From Tahibacter amnicola (GTDB lineage Bacteria; Pseudomonadota; Gammaproteobacteria; Xanthomonadales; Rhodanobacteraceae), in contig NZ_CP104694.1 of assembly GCF_025398735.1 (NCBI RefSeq), positions 3,373,001 through 3,437,000 of the forward strand: DNA of 64,000 nt, read 5' to 3'. Positions 36,194 through 47,128 of the stretch are shown one piece after another. How positions within the stretch are numbered: the first letter of the stretch is position 1; each line of letters begins with the position of its first letter. The translations under genes were made by a program, and so were the position numbers. The notes under the pieces are model-generated. The model was given only the letters and a program-made list of their open reading frames with translations. It ran no database searches and had not been told where the DNA came from.

Positions 36194-37893
36194 GTGAGAA
36201 TCAATTTCGCCGCATTGTTGTTACTGTGCCCTGCAATCGTTGCCGCGAAAGCGGGGCCACCATCCACGTCCATGCCGGCCGGTGAGGGGCCGTGGGTGGT
36301 CGAAGCGCATTTTTCGTCAACGACCGTTCTCAATCGTCTGCTGCAGCGCAGCGCGCCGTGGAAGGTGAATCGCCAGGCGGGCGTGCTGACGATTGAAGTG
36401 GAAAATCGTGCGGACTACCGCCGGTTGCTGGATGACGGATTCACGGTCGCGGTCGATCCCGAGCTTACGGCCGAGACCTATGCTCCGGTTGCGCACGACG
36501 CCAGGCAACCCGAGGGTATTCCCGGATTCCTGTGCTATCGCACGGTGGAGGAAACCTACACCAGGGCCGATCAGCTGGTGGCTCAGGCACCCGGCATTGT
36601 CGAGCTGGTGGATATCGGCGACAGCTGGCGCAAAACGCAAAATGCCGCGCAGGGCTACGATCTCAAAGTACTGCGCCTGACCAACCGCAGCATTGCCGGT
36701 CCCAAGCCGGCGCACTATCTGCAAGGGGGCCTTCACGCCCGCGAATATGTCACCTCGGAAACGGTGACCCGCTACGCCGAGTTCCTGGTCTCGCGCTACG
36801 GCATTGATCCGGATGTCACCTGGCTGCTCGATTCGCACGAAATTCATATTCTGCTGCATGCCAATCCCGACGGCCGCAAGATTGCCGAAGCGTCGTCCAC
36901 ACGCATGCAGCGCAAGAATCGCAACGAAAATTTCTGTCCAACGGGCGGAACGACAGTCGGCGTCGACCTGAACCGCAATTTTCCGTTCGACTGGGGCGGG
37001 GCAGGCAGCTCGAGCACGGCGTGCAGTGACACCTATCGGGGTCCCACTGCGGATTCGGAAGTCGAGGCGCAGGCCATCATTGACTACCTGCGGCAGATCT
37101 TCCCCGACCAGCGCGACGAGCAACCGGGCGTGGACCTCACCACGCCCATATCGCTGGACGCCCAAGGCGTGTACATGGACGTCCACAGTAACGCCGCGCG
37201 TACCTGGTGGCCCTGGGGCAACGTGGATGACACGCTGGCTCCCAACGCCAACCAGCTGCAGACGTTCGGGCGGAAAATCTCCTACTACAACCAGTATCGG
37301 CCGGAGCAGTCCAACGCCGGCGGTGCGATCGGCGGTGCAACCGATGATTTCACCTTCGGTACCCTGGGCGTGCCGGCTTTCACGATCGAGCTGGGCGGTT
37401 CGTCGTTCTTCCCCGACTGCATGACCTACGAAACAACGATTGCGCAACGCAACATCGATGGCTTCTATTTCGCCTCGAAGGTGGCGCGGCGTCCGTACCG
37501 CTTGCCGGGCGGCCCGGAACTGGTGGGTGCGACGGCTTCACCGGCGGTGATCACCTCACCGGTGGCCACGACCCGCCTGACGGTGCGTGCCGACGATACG
37601 CGCTACAACAATTCCGCCGGCACCGAGCCGTCGCAGGCAATTACCCGGGTCGATGTGTTCCTGACACCCCCTGGGCCGACGGCGCCACGCCTGTCGGCAC
37701 GATGGCAGCGCAGGACGGCAGCTTCAATTCGTCCAACGAAATGGCCCAGTGGGATATGCCCGTCGATCTGCTCGCCCCGGGCAAGCAATTGGTCTACTTC
37801 CAGGCGGTCGATGCCAGCGGACAAGCAGGGCCCGTCGGAGCCGTGTTCGTGACGCGGTCCGACGACACCATCTTCGCCAACGGGTTCCAGTGA
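36194..37893 (+). CDS. Secreted M14 zinc carboxypeptidase, frameshifted near 3' end
   Basis: A metallocarboxypeptidase that removes C-terminal residues from peptides. Start GTG 36194 (GGAGGA upstream); residues 1-20 (MRINFAALLLLCPAIVAAKA) are a signal peptide. The active site is intact: HARE (His181, Glu184), VDLNRNF, VHSNA (His331) and TIELGG (catalytic Glu399). Around 37663 the frame changes: restoring one G after VDVFL gives DTPWADGATPVGT and then MAAQDGSFNSSNEMAQWDMP, an Ig-like C-terminal domain ending DDTIFANGFQ at 37893. Without the base the frame runs to a stop at 37852 in a meaningless tail. Either a recent mutation or a base-call error. The C-terminal tag matches two other secreted proteins here. 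Confidence 0.85.
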
Positions 37894-37907
37894 CGGGCTG
37901 ACAGTAA

Positions 37908-37943
37908 CCCCGTCCGTTGCCGCTGATGCGGCAACGGACGGGG
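37908..37943 (+). terminator. Long stem-loop after the carboxypeptidase gene
   Basis: A perfect 16-bp stem (CCCCGTCCGTTGCCGC and complement) with a 4-base loop, 14 bp after the carboxypeptidase stop at 37893. Its place right after that stop supports the joined (frameshift-corrected) gene. Confidence 0.75.
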
Positions 37944-38213
37944 CGGAAGCACTTCGTGCGATTCGCGATGGACTCGGCACCGGCCATGCCGGGCCGTGCG
38001 AGCCTCCGGAACGCGCGTTCGAATTTCAGACGAGGCGTGGGCAACACACTGCTCGCGCACCCGCCGCAACGGCGGAGTGGGCGATTTCCGTATCGCCGTG
38101 TTCTCCAGGGAAGCCTTGGTGTGAGCGGGCGCCGAGTCTTCGCCATACCTGTTCCAGGGTAGCGAACGCGACCACCGCGGCGGCACGTCCGGTCCGCTCA
38201 TTCACACCGGGGC
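37944..38213. other. Intergenic region
   Basis: About 270 bp between the carboxypeptidase terminator and the MerR promoter, with no gene recognised. Confidence 0.35.
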
Positions 38214-38245
38214 TTGACTCTGGACCTGGGTCCAAGGTGCAGACT
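38214..38245 (+). promoter_or_regulatory. MerR-type promoter with 20-bp spacer
   Basis: A -35 box TTGACT (38214-38219) and a -10-like CAGACT (38240-38245) are separated by 20 bp, longer than the usual 17 and typical of MerR-controlled promoters. A dyad, TGGACC-TG-GGTCCA (38221-38234), sits in the spacer, the usual MerR binding place. It lies directly upstream of the MerR gene and the ATPase, which it presumably controls on metal sensing. Confidence 0.75.
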
Positions 38246-38267
38246 TCCGCTCAAAGGAGGTGTTCCC

Positions 38268-38672
38268 ATGCCTGAACTGAGCATCGGACAGCTGGCGAAG
38301 CGCGCTGGCGTCCCCATCGATACCGTGCGCTATTACGAGCGCAACGGACTTCTGACTCCGGCGCATCGAACTGCTGCCGGCTACCGCCACTACGGGGACC
38401 GGCAGCTCAAGCGCCTGCGCTTTATCCGCCGCGCCAAGGCGCTGGGCTTCACCCTGGATGACATCCGCGGCCTGCTCACGCTCAGCGACGAGCAGGACGT
38501 GGCCACCGTGAAGCAGGCCGCACAGCGCAAAGTGGACGACATCGCGCAGCGCATCGCCGAACTCGAACGCATCCGCGCGGGCTTGCTGGCATTGATTGCC
38601 GCCTGTCCCGGTCACGGCCGGGCCGAGGCCTGCCCGATTCTCAATGCGCTCAGTGGTGAGCCTGCGCCATGA
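38268..38672 (+). CDS. MerR family metal-responsive regulator (CueR-like)
   Basis: A 134-residue regulator. The start [20 protein letters not shown] and the [20 protein letters not shown] motif are typical of MerR DNA-binding domains, followed by the dimerisation helix ([20 protein letters not shown]). The C-terminus has a Cys pair [13 protein letters not shown], the usual place of metal-binding residues in CueR/CadR-like sensors. The ATG at 38268 has AAAGGAGG; the frame's earlier start at 38214 lies in the promoter. Its stop overlaps the ATPase start (ATGA at 38669). It likely activates its own operon from the elongated-spacer promoter when Cu or another metal binds. Confidence 0.9.
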   Translation: MPELSIGQLAKRAGVPIDTVRYYERNGLLTPAHRTAAGYRHYGDRQLKRLRFIRRAKALGFTLDDIRGLLTLSDEQDVATVKQAAQRKVDDIAQRIAELERIRAGLLALIAACPGHGRAEACPILNALSGEPAP

Positions 38673-41125
38673 AAACGCCCCCCAAGCCCCCGCATACCTG
38701 CTGCCCGGCCCCGAAGGCGACGCCGGAAAATGGCGGCAAACCGACCTCCGATGCACCTGCCCACGACCCGGCACACCACGACGGACATCACCACCATCGT
38801 GCGCGCAGTCATGCAACGCCGGACGCACCGGGCGCGATGCTGCCCGTCGAGCGGGACCCCGTGTGCGGCATGGCGGTTTCGGCTGACTCGCCCCATCGGG
38901 CCGAACATGCCGGCAAGGTCTATCACTTCTGTTCGCCCGGTTGCCAGGCCAAGTTCGTTGCTGATCCGGCGCGCTATGGCTCGCAAACCGTTCCCGCGAC
39001 TGCGAAATCTCTGGCACCCGTCGCTCCCGGGACCACCTACACCTGCCCGATGCACCCGGAAATCGTGCAGGACCATCCCGGCACCTGTCCAAAATGCGGC
39101 ATGGCGCTTGAGCCTGTGATGCCCAGTCTGGAGGAGGGTGAGAGTCCCGAACTCACGGATTTCCGCCACCGGTTCTGGTGGACCTTTCCGCTGTCGATTG
39201 CCGTGCTGGTCCTCGCGATGGGCGGTCATCGACTGCCTGGTCTGTCGGTAGCGGCGCGCACATGGCTGGAACTGGCGCTGTCGGCGCCGGTGGTGCTGTG
39301 GGCCGGCTGGCCGTTCTTCCAGCGCGGCGTGCAATCGGTTGCCAACCGCAGCCCGAATATGTGGACGTTGATCAGTACCGGCGTCGGTGCCGCGTTTGGC
39401 TACAGCGTTGTGGCGACATTGTTTCCCGATCTGTTTCCGGCCGCATTTCGCGAGCACGGCCGTGTCGGCGTGTATTTCGAGGCGGCCGCCATCATCGTCT
39501 CGCTGACGTTGCTGGGCCAATTGCTGGAACTCAAGGCGCGCTCCAGCACCTCCGCCGCGATCCGGGCCTTGCTGGGGCTTGCTCCCAAGACGGCCCGGCG
39601 TTTGCGCGATGACGGCACCGAGGAGGACATACCGCTCACCCACGTGCACGTCGGGGATCGGTTGCGCGTGCGCCCCGGCGAGAAAGTCCCGGTTGACGCG
39701 GAAGTGGTCGAGGGGCGTTCTGCGGTCGACGAATCCATGCTCACCGGCGAACCAATACCGGTGGAGAAATCGCCGGGCACCAAAGTGATCGGCGCGACGC
39801 TCAACGGTACAGGCAGCCTCGTTATTCGTGCCGATCGCGTCGGTGCCGACACGGTGCTCGCGCAGATCGTGCAATTGGTAGCGCAGGCGCAGCGGTCACG
39901 TGCACCGATGCAGCGCCTGGCGGATACGGTGAGCTACTGGTTCGTGCTCACGGTGTTGGCGATTGCGACGGCGACATTTTTCGCCTGGGGCCTGTTCGGG
40001 CCGGAACCGTCCTGGACCTACGCGATCGTCAACGCCGTGGCGGTACTCATCATCGCCTGTCCATGTGCATTGGGGCTCGCCACACCGATGTCGATCATGG
40101 TAGCCACCGGACGTGCCGCGCAGGGTGGTGTCTTGTTCCGCGATGCGGAAGCCATCGAGCGTCTGCGCACCGTCGATACCGTAATCGTGGACAAGACCGG
40201 CACGCTGACGGAAGGCAAGCCGGCTTTCCGCCAGGCCATCGCCACCAGTGCCTCGACAGAAGCTGAGGTACTCCGGCTGGCAGCCAGTCTCGACCAGGGC
40301 AGCGAACATCCGCTCGCCGAAGCGATCGTGGCCGAGGCCCGGCGTCGTGCGCTGGCGCTCGAAGCCGCCACGTCATTCGAATCGGTCACCGGCATCGGCG
40401 TGCGGGGGCAGGTGGGTGCGTACGCATTGGCGCTGGGCAATACGACACTCATGCAGTCGATGGGCGTCAGCACGCAGCCGCTGGACGCCGACGCGGAGCG
40501 CCTGCGCACCGATGGCGCCAGCGTGATGTTCCTTGCCGTCAACGGCGCGCTTGCCGGGCTGGTGGCCGTCGCAGATCCGATCAAGGTGAGTACGCCCGAA
40601 GCCATCGCTGCGCTGCATGCGGCCGGCCTGCGTGTCGTCATGGCCACGGGCGATGGCCACACCACGGCCCGGGCCGTGGCGCGCCAGTTGGGTATCGATG
40701 ACGTCCATGGCGAAGTCTGCCCTGCGGACAAGGCCAAACTGGTGGCGAATCTGCAGGCCCAGGGACACCGAGTCGCCATGGCGGGAGACGGCATCAACGA
40801 TGCTCCCGCACTGGCGGCGGCCGACGTGGGCATCGCGATGGGAACCGGGACAGATGTGGCCATGTCGAGTGCACAGATCACCCTCGTCAAGGGCGACCTG
40901 CGCGGCATTGTGCGCGCCCGGCAGATCTCACAGTCCACTGTACGCAACATGCGCCAGAACCTGGCCTTCGCCTTCGCCTATAACGCGCTGGGCGTGCCGA
41001 TCGCCGCCGGCGTGCTGTATCCCGCGCTGGGCTGGTTGCTCAGCCCCATGCTCGCTGCACTGGCAATGAGCCTGTCGTCCGTGTCCGTCGTGGCGAATGC
41101 CTTACGCCTGCGTACGGCGCGCTGA
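38669..41125 (+). CDS. Copper/heavy-metal P1B-type ATPase with YHS and metal-binding N-terminus
   Basis: An 818-residue inner-membrane metal exporter. The N-terminus is His-rich ([13 protein letters not shown]), followed by a YHS domain (RDPVCGMAV...[11 protein letters not shown]) and a CPMHPEI...[10 protein letters not shown] metal-binding domain, the arrangement of bacterial copper/silver pumps. The transmembrane metal site is CPC (Cys464-Pro-Cys466, in [11 protein letters not shown]); the phosphorylated Asp508 is in [23 protein letters not shown] and [12 protein letters not shown] are typical. It exports monovalent Cu or Ag. It is translationally coupled with the MerR gene. No copper chaperone or oxidase is adjacent. 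Confidence 0.93.
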   Translation: MKTPPKPPHTCCPAPKATPENGGKPTSDAPAHDPAHHDGHHHHRARSHATPDAPGAMLPVERDPVCGMAVSADSPHRAEHAGKVYHFCSPGCQAKFVADPARYGSQTVPATAKSLAPVAPGTTYTCPMHPEIVQDHPGTCPKCGMALEPVMPSLEEGESPELTDFRHRFWWTFPLSIAVLVLAMGGHRLPGLSVAARTWLELALSAPVVLWAGWPFFQRGVQSVANRSPNMWTLISTGVGAAFGYSVVATLFPDLFPAAFREHGRVGVYFEAAAIIVSLTLLGQLLELKARSSTSAAIRALLGLAPKTARRLRDDGTEEDIPLTHVHVGDRLRVRPGEKVPVDAEVVEGRSAVDESMLTGEPIPVEKSPGTKVIGATLNGTGSLVIRADRVGADTVLAQIVQLVAQAQRSRAPMQRLADTVSYWFVLTVLAIATATFFAWGLFGPEPSWTYAIVNAVAVLIIACPCALGLATPMSIMVATGRAAQGGVLFRDAEAIERLRTVDTVIVDKTGTLTEGKPAFRQAIATSASTEAEVLRLAASLDQGSEHPLAEAIVAEARRRALALEAATSFESVTGIGVRGQVGAYALALGNTTLMQSMGVSTQPLDADAERLRTDGASVMFLAVNGALAGLVAVADPIKVSTPEAIAALHAAGLRVVMATGDGHTTARAVARQLGIDDVHGEVCPADKAKLVANLQAQGHRVAMAGDGINDAPALAAADVGIAMGTGTDVAMSSAQITLVKGDLRGIVRARQISQSTVRNMRQNLAFAFAYNALGVPIAAGVLYPALGWLLSPMLAALAMSLSSVSVVANALRLRTAR

Positions 41126-41398
41126 AGGCGCGGTCGCTCGCGAATCGCACGCTGCCGAAGAGAGGTCGTGGTCAACTTTCAGCAGCGTGCGACTCACCGT
41201 TCCAGCCGTTCGGCTGGAAGGCGGTCGTCTCCGCGCGCAGGTGCCTGAACATCATAGGTGCCCTCCGCAGCCGGGAAAGTTGTTCCAAATTGTTACGTTG
41301 CGATTGGGGGCGCGGAATTCGGCGATTTTCCTTTTCCGCCTTCGGGTTCGGGCGTAAGGTCGCCCGGCAGGCTCGGATCGCCTCAGGGGGGAAGATCT

Positions 41399-44300
41399 AT
41401 GAAGCGCCGCATTCGCGCAGGCATTCCTGCGTTGCGGGCCGCGCCGATGCGCCCGGCCGTCGTCTCCACGGCACACCGTCACGGGTTGGGTCTGCGAACA
41501 GCCCGCATTTTCGTTTATGCGCTGGTCGCTCTGGCCGTCGTATCGATGCTGGGCGGGAGTCGGCGGCCCGCGGCGGACGCCACGCCTTCAGCAGCTGCAA
41601 AGGGATCTGCCAGCGTGCAGGCGGCGGGCCGCGGCTGGCCCGGCGTGGTCCTTCGCGATGGCTACGCGATGCAGCGGAATTACCGCGGTGATCGCGATGC
41701 CGTGGCCGCGTTGCGAGCCGGCGACGCACATCCTTTGGCGCTTGCCTCTGCGGACGTCGATCACAATGGCACGCCCGATCTGCTTGCCAGCTACGCCGTC
41801 GGCAGTACTGGCGTTGTCACGCTGCAGCGAGGGAATACCGACGCGTTTGCGCCGGCTGACGAGTCCATCTATCCGCGCATCCAGCAGGGCTACGATCCCG
41901 ATTCGCTGCTACCGGAGACGCAAAGCTTTGCCGTTCCCGTGGCACCGCATTTCCTGGTCAGCGGCCGCTTCAGCGATGGTGCAGGCGTCGACATCCTGGT
42001 CGCCGCAAAAGGCGGTGGACTGTACCTGCTTAAGGGAGACGGCGCCGGAACATTCGGCGTAGCGCAGGAGATTCCCTTGCCCGGGACGGTGACGTCCTTG
42101 GCCGCCGGCGAATTTCGCGCGCATGATGGTTACACCGACCTGGCCGTCGGGGTATCGATGGCCGACGGGAATGCCCTGCTGGTTTTCGACGATGCTGTCG
42201 CGGGATTTGCAAAACCCGTGTTGGCCTTGCCAATGACAGAACCGGTGAGCGCCATCGAGTTCGGTGGAATGGACGATGATCCGTTCACCGACGTCATCGC
42301 CGCCAGCGGCAGCGAAGTGGTGGTCGTGCACGGATGGAGCCGCAAGGAGCCAGCTGATCCGGCCTCGCGCGTCGAACGGATCGAAGTGGCGCAGACGGTG
42401 AGCGGCCTGGCCGTTGGCGAATTTACCTGGGATCGCGCGGGACGCACCGAGATAGCCGCACTCACGGCAGATGGCACCGTCCACCTCGTGCACGGATCGG
42501 ACCTCGACTCACGTCCTTTCACCGCTGCCGAGACGGCTGCGCGCAACCGCGGAATGCTGCTGCCGCAAGGCAACCGGGCAGGGGATGTGGAAACCTTCCC
42601 CAGCTGGCAGCCGGCGCGTGCTGCGGGTTGGACCCTGTCGCAGCAGATCACTGCACGCAGCTTCTCCGGCGTCAGCACCGTCGCCGGCAAACCACTGCTT
42701 CGCAGCAACCTGTCGTACCGCGAATCGGATGATCTGCTGCTTCTGGGCGAGAGCCGATCCACGCTTGAGTTCGTCCAGCAGGTTTCCGCGATGACCTGGT
42801 CTGCCAGGAACGCGTCTGCAGAAGGCATGCTCGAACGCACCACGCTGGACGTGGCCAGCGCTCCCGTTGCGGTGCTGTCGCTACCGAAAAAGGTCAATGG
42901 TGTTCGCGATTTCGTCGTCCTTGCGGCGGGCAGCGCGGCGCCGGTCATCGTGCCGCACGCTCCCAATACGACCATCACGGTCGATCGCACCGACGATCCA
43001 TCGGGCGCCGGCTTGACGGCTGCCTCCGCGTGCACCGCGGCGGGTAACGACTGCAGCCTGCGCGGTGCATTCCAGTTTGCGAACAATGGCGCCAACAACA
43101 ACACCACGATCAGCCTTCCCGCAAACACCTACATCCTGAGCATCAATGGCACCAACGCGGGCGGGTGCGACGGCAATGCCCAGGGTGACCTCGGCGCTAA
43201 CCTGACCATGTCGCTGGTCGGCGCAGGTGCCGCGACCACCATCATCCGGCAAACGGGAACGGGCCCGGCGAACGACGGCGATCGCGTCATGTGCATGAAC
43301 GAGCCGTTTACGTTGAGCCTCATTTACACCTTCTCCGGTGTGACGTTTGTCGGTGGACGCGACGGCACGGCAGCTGGTACCGGTGCTGCGCTCGGTGGCG
43401 GCGGCATCATTGGCGGCGAAAAAAGCAATGTGCTCACGATGACGAACGTCGTGATGGCGAACAATCAGGTCACGGTGCTGGGCAGCGCCAATCTCGGCGG
43501 CGGCGGGCTTCAGATCACCGGCGGTGATCTGAATATCACCAATTCCACGTTTGGTGGTGCCAGCGCGCCGGGCGCCTATACCGACCGAACCAGCACCAAT
43601 ACCGCCAATCTGCAAGCTGGCAGCGGGGGTGGCGTGACATTCACCCCATCGGCGCCGCAACACACGGCGGGGACCGGAAACCTCACCGTCACCGGATCGA
43701 CCTTTCAGCGCAATACCGCTGCAGGTATTGGAGGTGGCGGCGCTGACCTGCTGATATTTGCCTTTGCTGCGCCCGGAGGTATCGGCACCGGTGCGGCCAC
43801 CATCGGCACGTCCACGTTCGCCAACAACCAGGGGCTGGGGACGGCCAGCGGTGGCGGCGTCATCGTGGAATCGTTGCCAACCACAGTCGCGACGACGGCC
43901 TTTACGACCAATTCCGCCGGCAATCGCGGCGGTGCCATTTTTGTCGGCGGTTCGAGCCTGCTGCTCAACGGCGCGACGCCCTCCGTCACGCTCTCCGGCA
44001 ATACAGCGACCCTCGGCGGCAGCAGCATCAGCACCTCCAGCGCCGTCAATGTGGCGGGCACCAATACGACCATCGGTGGCGACATCGAAATCGGTACGGG
44101 CGCAACCTGGACCAACAATGCCGGCAGCACGCTCGCGCCGACGAATGTGTTGCTGACCGGTGGTACGTTCAACATGAACAACAGCACGATGAATGTCGGC
44201 GGCAACCTGACCATTCAGCCGGGGTCAGTGGTCGGTTCCACCTTCAACGGTAACACCGGCACGGTCAACATCCTTGGCAACTTCGTGCTCAACGCCGGCG

Positions 44301-47128
44301 GAGCACCCGCCACGACACTCAACGCCGGCACCGGCACGTTCAACTTCAATGGCACCAGTGCCCAGAGCATCACCAACGGCACCAGCATTACCTTCTTTAA
44401 TCTCACCGACTCGAACGTCACCCAGCCACTGACGCTCAACAACAGTTTGGCGATCAGCGGTACCCTCAACGTCAACGGTGCCAATGCCATTCTGTCGCCG
44501 GTGGCGGGAGCGATCATCAGCGGCAGCGGAACCCTGACCGGAACTGGCACTGCGCGCGCTTCACGCACCGCGCCGACAGCGGATTTCCTGTCGCAATACA
44601 CGCTTACCAACAAGACGCTGACGTCCCTCAATATCGACTACAGCGGCGCGAACAACCAGACCATCAACAACACGCCGGCCTACAGCCGCCTGACCGTTTC
44701 CGGCACCGGTACCAAGACCCTGCAAGGCAATACGGTCATCACCGGCAGCCTGACCATCGCCGCGGCCACCATGGCCAGCGGCAACCACACTTTCAGCCTC
44801 GGCGGCAACTGGACCAACAACGCCACATTCACGCCGGGTACGGGCACCGTCCTGTTCAACGGCAGCAGTGGCACGCAACTGCTGACCGGCAACACCACGT
44901 TCTTCAACCTGACGCTCAACAATACTGGCGCCATCACCCACTTCGGCAACACGACCACCACCGTCGGAAACGATCTGGTCGCTGCAGCGGGCACTATGGA
45001 CGGCGGAACGTCCACCGTGACCTTTACCGGCATCACGGACAACGTCGGCGCCATCAGCGGAGCCGCGGCGAAGAATTTCCACAATCTGCAGATCAGCGGC
45101 CCTGCCGCTATCACGCACAACACGGGCGCGAACATCACGATTGAAGGCAACTACACCAACGGCGGCACGTTCAACCAGGGCGCAGGGCTGACGACCATCT
45201 TCGACGTCGACAACAGCGCGGATGGTGCGCACACGCTGGCCGGCGGCGGAACCACCACATTCGGCAACGTGACGATCAACGGCTCCAACACGGTGAATGC
45301 CGGCACGCACAGCTTCAACGTGGGGGGCGCGGGTTTCGCCGTGGCCGGCACTTTCACCGGCAATGCCAGTACGGCGGCCTTCAATGGGGCTGTGGCCCAG
45401 TCAATCACCGGTGACGGCAGCAAGAACTTCAGTGGCCTGTTGATCAACAACGCGAACGGCGTACAGGTCACCAATAGCGCAGCCCCCGTGGATGCCACCG
45501 TCGGTGGTTTGCTGACGCTGTCGACGGACCTGACGGTAGCCACGGACGCGATCCTGCAGCAAAGCGGCACTTCCGACGGCATTGCCGACGTTCTGGGTAC
45601 CGTGCGGCGCTCGGACCTGGGAACCACGCCCCGGCACTTTGGTAATCCGGGCAACGCGGTCACTATCAATACGGGAACACCGCCCTCGCAACTGGACTTC
45701 CACCTCGCGAAAGCGGCGCCTTCGCCCTTTGCGGCGGGCGTCAAAGTCGTCCCCCGGCAGATCACGCTCACGCCGGTCGGCGGCGCGAGCATGTCCGCCA
45801 CTGTGGCGCTGCGATACACCGACCCCGGCGAGTTGAGCGCGGCGGGGATCACCGAATCGCGGCTGGGATTGTGGAAGAACATCGCCAGTGCCTGGACCGT
45901 TCAGGGCGGAACCGTGGATGCCGCCAACAACACCGTCAGTCACAGCGGCATCACGTCGTTTTCCCAATGGGCCATTGCCGAAATGGCAGACCTCACCCTG
46001 GCGAAGTCCAACAGCGTCAGCGGCACGGCCGTCGTCGGCCAAGGCTGGAATTGGACCCTTTCCGCGAGTAACGCGGGCTCGCCGGCGACTTTCAGCACCG
46101 GGCAGACCATCCTGTCCGACGCCTTGCCCAACAGTGGCCTGATTTACGGTACGCCGACGGTTCAGAACGTGTCGAACGTAACCGGTGCCGGAAACATCAG
46201 CTGCGCCATTGCCAGTAACGACCTGACCTGCACCGCCACCGGCGCGGTGACTTTCAATTCGGATGTGGGCGTCAGCAGTTTTGACGTCGTCCTCCCGGCG
46301 ACACCGCAATCCGCCGGCACCTATGTGAACCCGCGCAGCGCCAGCGGCGCACGCATCGATCCCCTCACCGTCGTCGTCGAAAGCAGCGAGGGCAACAACG
46401 CGCCGGCGGATAACACGGTCACGGTCACCAAGGCCAGCACCACGACCACCATCAGCTCCGCCGCACCCGACCCCTCGCAGGTCGGCGCTGCGGTCACCGT
46501 GCAGTGGGCCGTGGCAGTGAGCGTGCCAGGTGCCGTAGGCACCGCATTGTCCGGCAACGTCACCGTCAGTGACGGAACCGACAGCTGCAGCGCCGCTGTT
46601 TCAGCCGGGCAATGCGCCGTCACGCTCACCACAGCCGGCACGAGGAGCCTCACGGCGACCTACGCCGGCGACGGCAACTACAACGGCAGCACGTCGGGCT
46701 CCGAGTCGCACCTCGTGATGGCCTCGCCAACCCTTACCAAGGGGTTCGCGCCCGCATCCATTCCGTTCGGTGCCAATGCCGTGGTCACGCTGACGCTGAG
46801 CAACAGCAATAGCACTGCGCTGACCAATGCCGCCTTCGGCGATGTGCTCTCCAACATGAGCGCCACCGGCGGGGCGGTTACCGGCACCTGCGCCGGCATC
46901 GCGCCAGTCACCCTGGCGCCCGGCGCCACTGTGCTCGCGTTTACGGGAGCGACAATCCCGGCATCGGGGAGCTGCACTGTCGTCTTCTCCGTAACCAGCA
47001 GCACCGCCGGCAACCATCCCAACACGACGTCCGGCATCACCACGACCGAAACGCCCACGGCCGGTCCACCCAGCAATACCGCCACCCTCACCGTAGGTGA
47101 CGTCATATTCGCCAATGGGTTCCAATAA
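41399..47128 (+). CDS. Giant secreted FG-GAP / CSLREA / beta-helix adhesin-like protein
   Basis: A 1909-residue exported protein. The start ATG at 41399 has a GGGGGG purine run upstream; a hydrophobic segment (IFVYALVALAVVSMLGG, about 35-51) serves as signal or anchor. Residues about 110-480 hold FG-GAP-like repeats (ADVDHNGTPDLLASYAVGS, YTDLAVGVSMADGNALLVFD, DVIAASGSEVVVV). A CSLREA-like domain (CTAAGNDCSLRGAFQFAN, about 545-562) leads into a right-handed beta-helix (about 560-1450) with Ser/Thr/Asn/Gly-rich rungs. Then DUF11-like and Ig-like (Big_3) domains follow, and the C-terminus ends GDVIFANGFQ. It reads as a surface adhesin. No catalytic motif. The next gene starts within its stop codon (TAATG). 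Confidence 0.88.
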   Translation: MKRRIRAGIPALRAAPMRPAVVSTAHRHGLGLRTARIFVYALVALAVVSMLGGSRRPAADATPSAAAKGSASVQAAGRGWPGVVLRDGYAMQRNYRGDRDAVAALRAGDAHPLALASADVDHNGTPDLLASYAVGSTGVVTLQRGNTDAFAPADESIYPRIQQGYDPDSLLPETQSFAVPVAPHFLVSGRFSDGAGVDILVAAKGGGLYLLKGDGAGTFGVAQEIPLPGTVTSLAAGEFRAHDGYTDLAVGVSMADGNALLVFDDAVAGFAKPVLALPMTEPVSAIEFGGMDDDPFTDVIAASGSEVVVVHGWSRKEPADPASRVERIEVAQTVSGLAVGEFTWDRAGRTEIAALTADGTVHLVHGSDLDSRPFTAAETAARNRGMLLPQGNRAGDVETFPSWQPARAAGWTLSQQITARSFSGVSTVAGKPLLRSNLSYRESDDLLLLGESRSTLEFVQQVSAMTWSARNASAEGMLERTTLDVASAPVAVLSLPKKVNGVRDFVVLAAGSAAPVIVPHAPNTTITVDRTDDPSGAGLTAASACTAAGNDCSLRGAFQFANNGANNNTTISLPANTYILSINGTNAGGCDGNAQGDLGANLTMSLVGAGAATTIIRQTGTGPANDGDRVMCMNEPFTLSLIYTFSGVTFVGGRDGTAAGTGAALGGGGIIGGEKSNVLTMTNVVMANNQVTVLGSANLGGGGLQITGGDLNITNSTFGGASAPGAYTDRTSTNTANLQAGSGGGVTFTPSAPQHTAGTGNLTVTGSTFQRNTAAGIGGGGADLLIFAFAAPGGIGTGAATIGTSTFANNQGLGTASGGGVIVESLPTTVATTAFTTNSAGNRGGAIFVGGSSLLLNGATPSVTLSGNTATLGGSSISTSSAVNVAGTNTTIGGDIEIGTGATWTNNAGSTLAPTNVLLTGGTFNMNNSTMNVGGNLTIQPGSVVGSTFNGNTGTVNILGNFVLNAGGAPATTLNAGTGTFNFNGTSAQSITNGTSITFFNLTDSNVTQPLTLNNSLAISGTLNVNGANAILSPVAGAIISGSGTLTGTGTARASRTAPTADFLSQYTLTNKTLTSLNIDYSGANNQTINNTPAYSRLTVSGTGTKTLQGNTVITGSLTIAAATMASGNHTFSLGGNWTNNATFTPGTGTVLFNGSSGTQLLTGNTTFFNLTLNNTGAITHFGNTTTTVGNDLVAAAGTMDGGTSTVTFTGITDNVGAISGAAAKNFHNLQISGPAAITHNTGANITIEGNYTNGGTFNQGAGLTTIFDVDNSADGAHTLAGGGTTTFGNVTINGSNTVNAGTHSFNVGGAGFAVAGTFTGNASTAAFNGAVAQSITGDGSKNFSGLLINNANGVQVTNSAAPVDATVGGLLTLSTDLTVATDAILQQSGTSDGIADVLGTVRRSDLGTTPRHFGNPGNAVTINTGTPPSQLDFHLAKAAPSPFAAGVKVVPRQITLTPVGGASMSATVALRYTDPGELSAAGITESRLGLWKNIASAWTVQGGTVDAANNTVSHSGITSFSQWAIAEMADLTLAKSNSVSGTAVVGQGWNWTLSASNAGSPATFSTGQTILSDALPNSGLIYGTPTVQNVSNVTGAGNISCAIASNDLTCTATGAVTFNSDVGVSSFDVVLPATPQSAGTYVNPRSASGARIDPLTVVVESSEGNNAPADNTVTVTKASTTTTISSAAPDPSQVGAAVTVQWAVAVSVPGAVGTALSGNVTVSDGTDSCSAAVSAGQCAVTLTTAGTRSLTATYAGDGNYNGSTSGSESHLVMASPTLTKGFAPASIPFGANAVVTLTLSNSNSTALTNAAFGDVLSNMSATGGAVTGTCAGIAPVTLAPGATVLAFTGATIPASGSCTVVFSVTSSTAGNHPNTTSGITTTETPTAGPPSNTATLTVGDVIFANGFQ

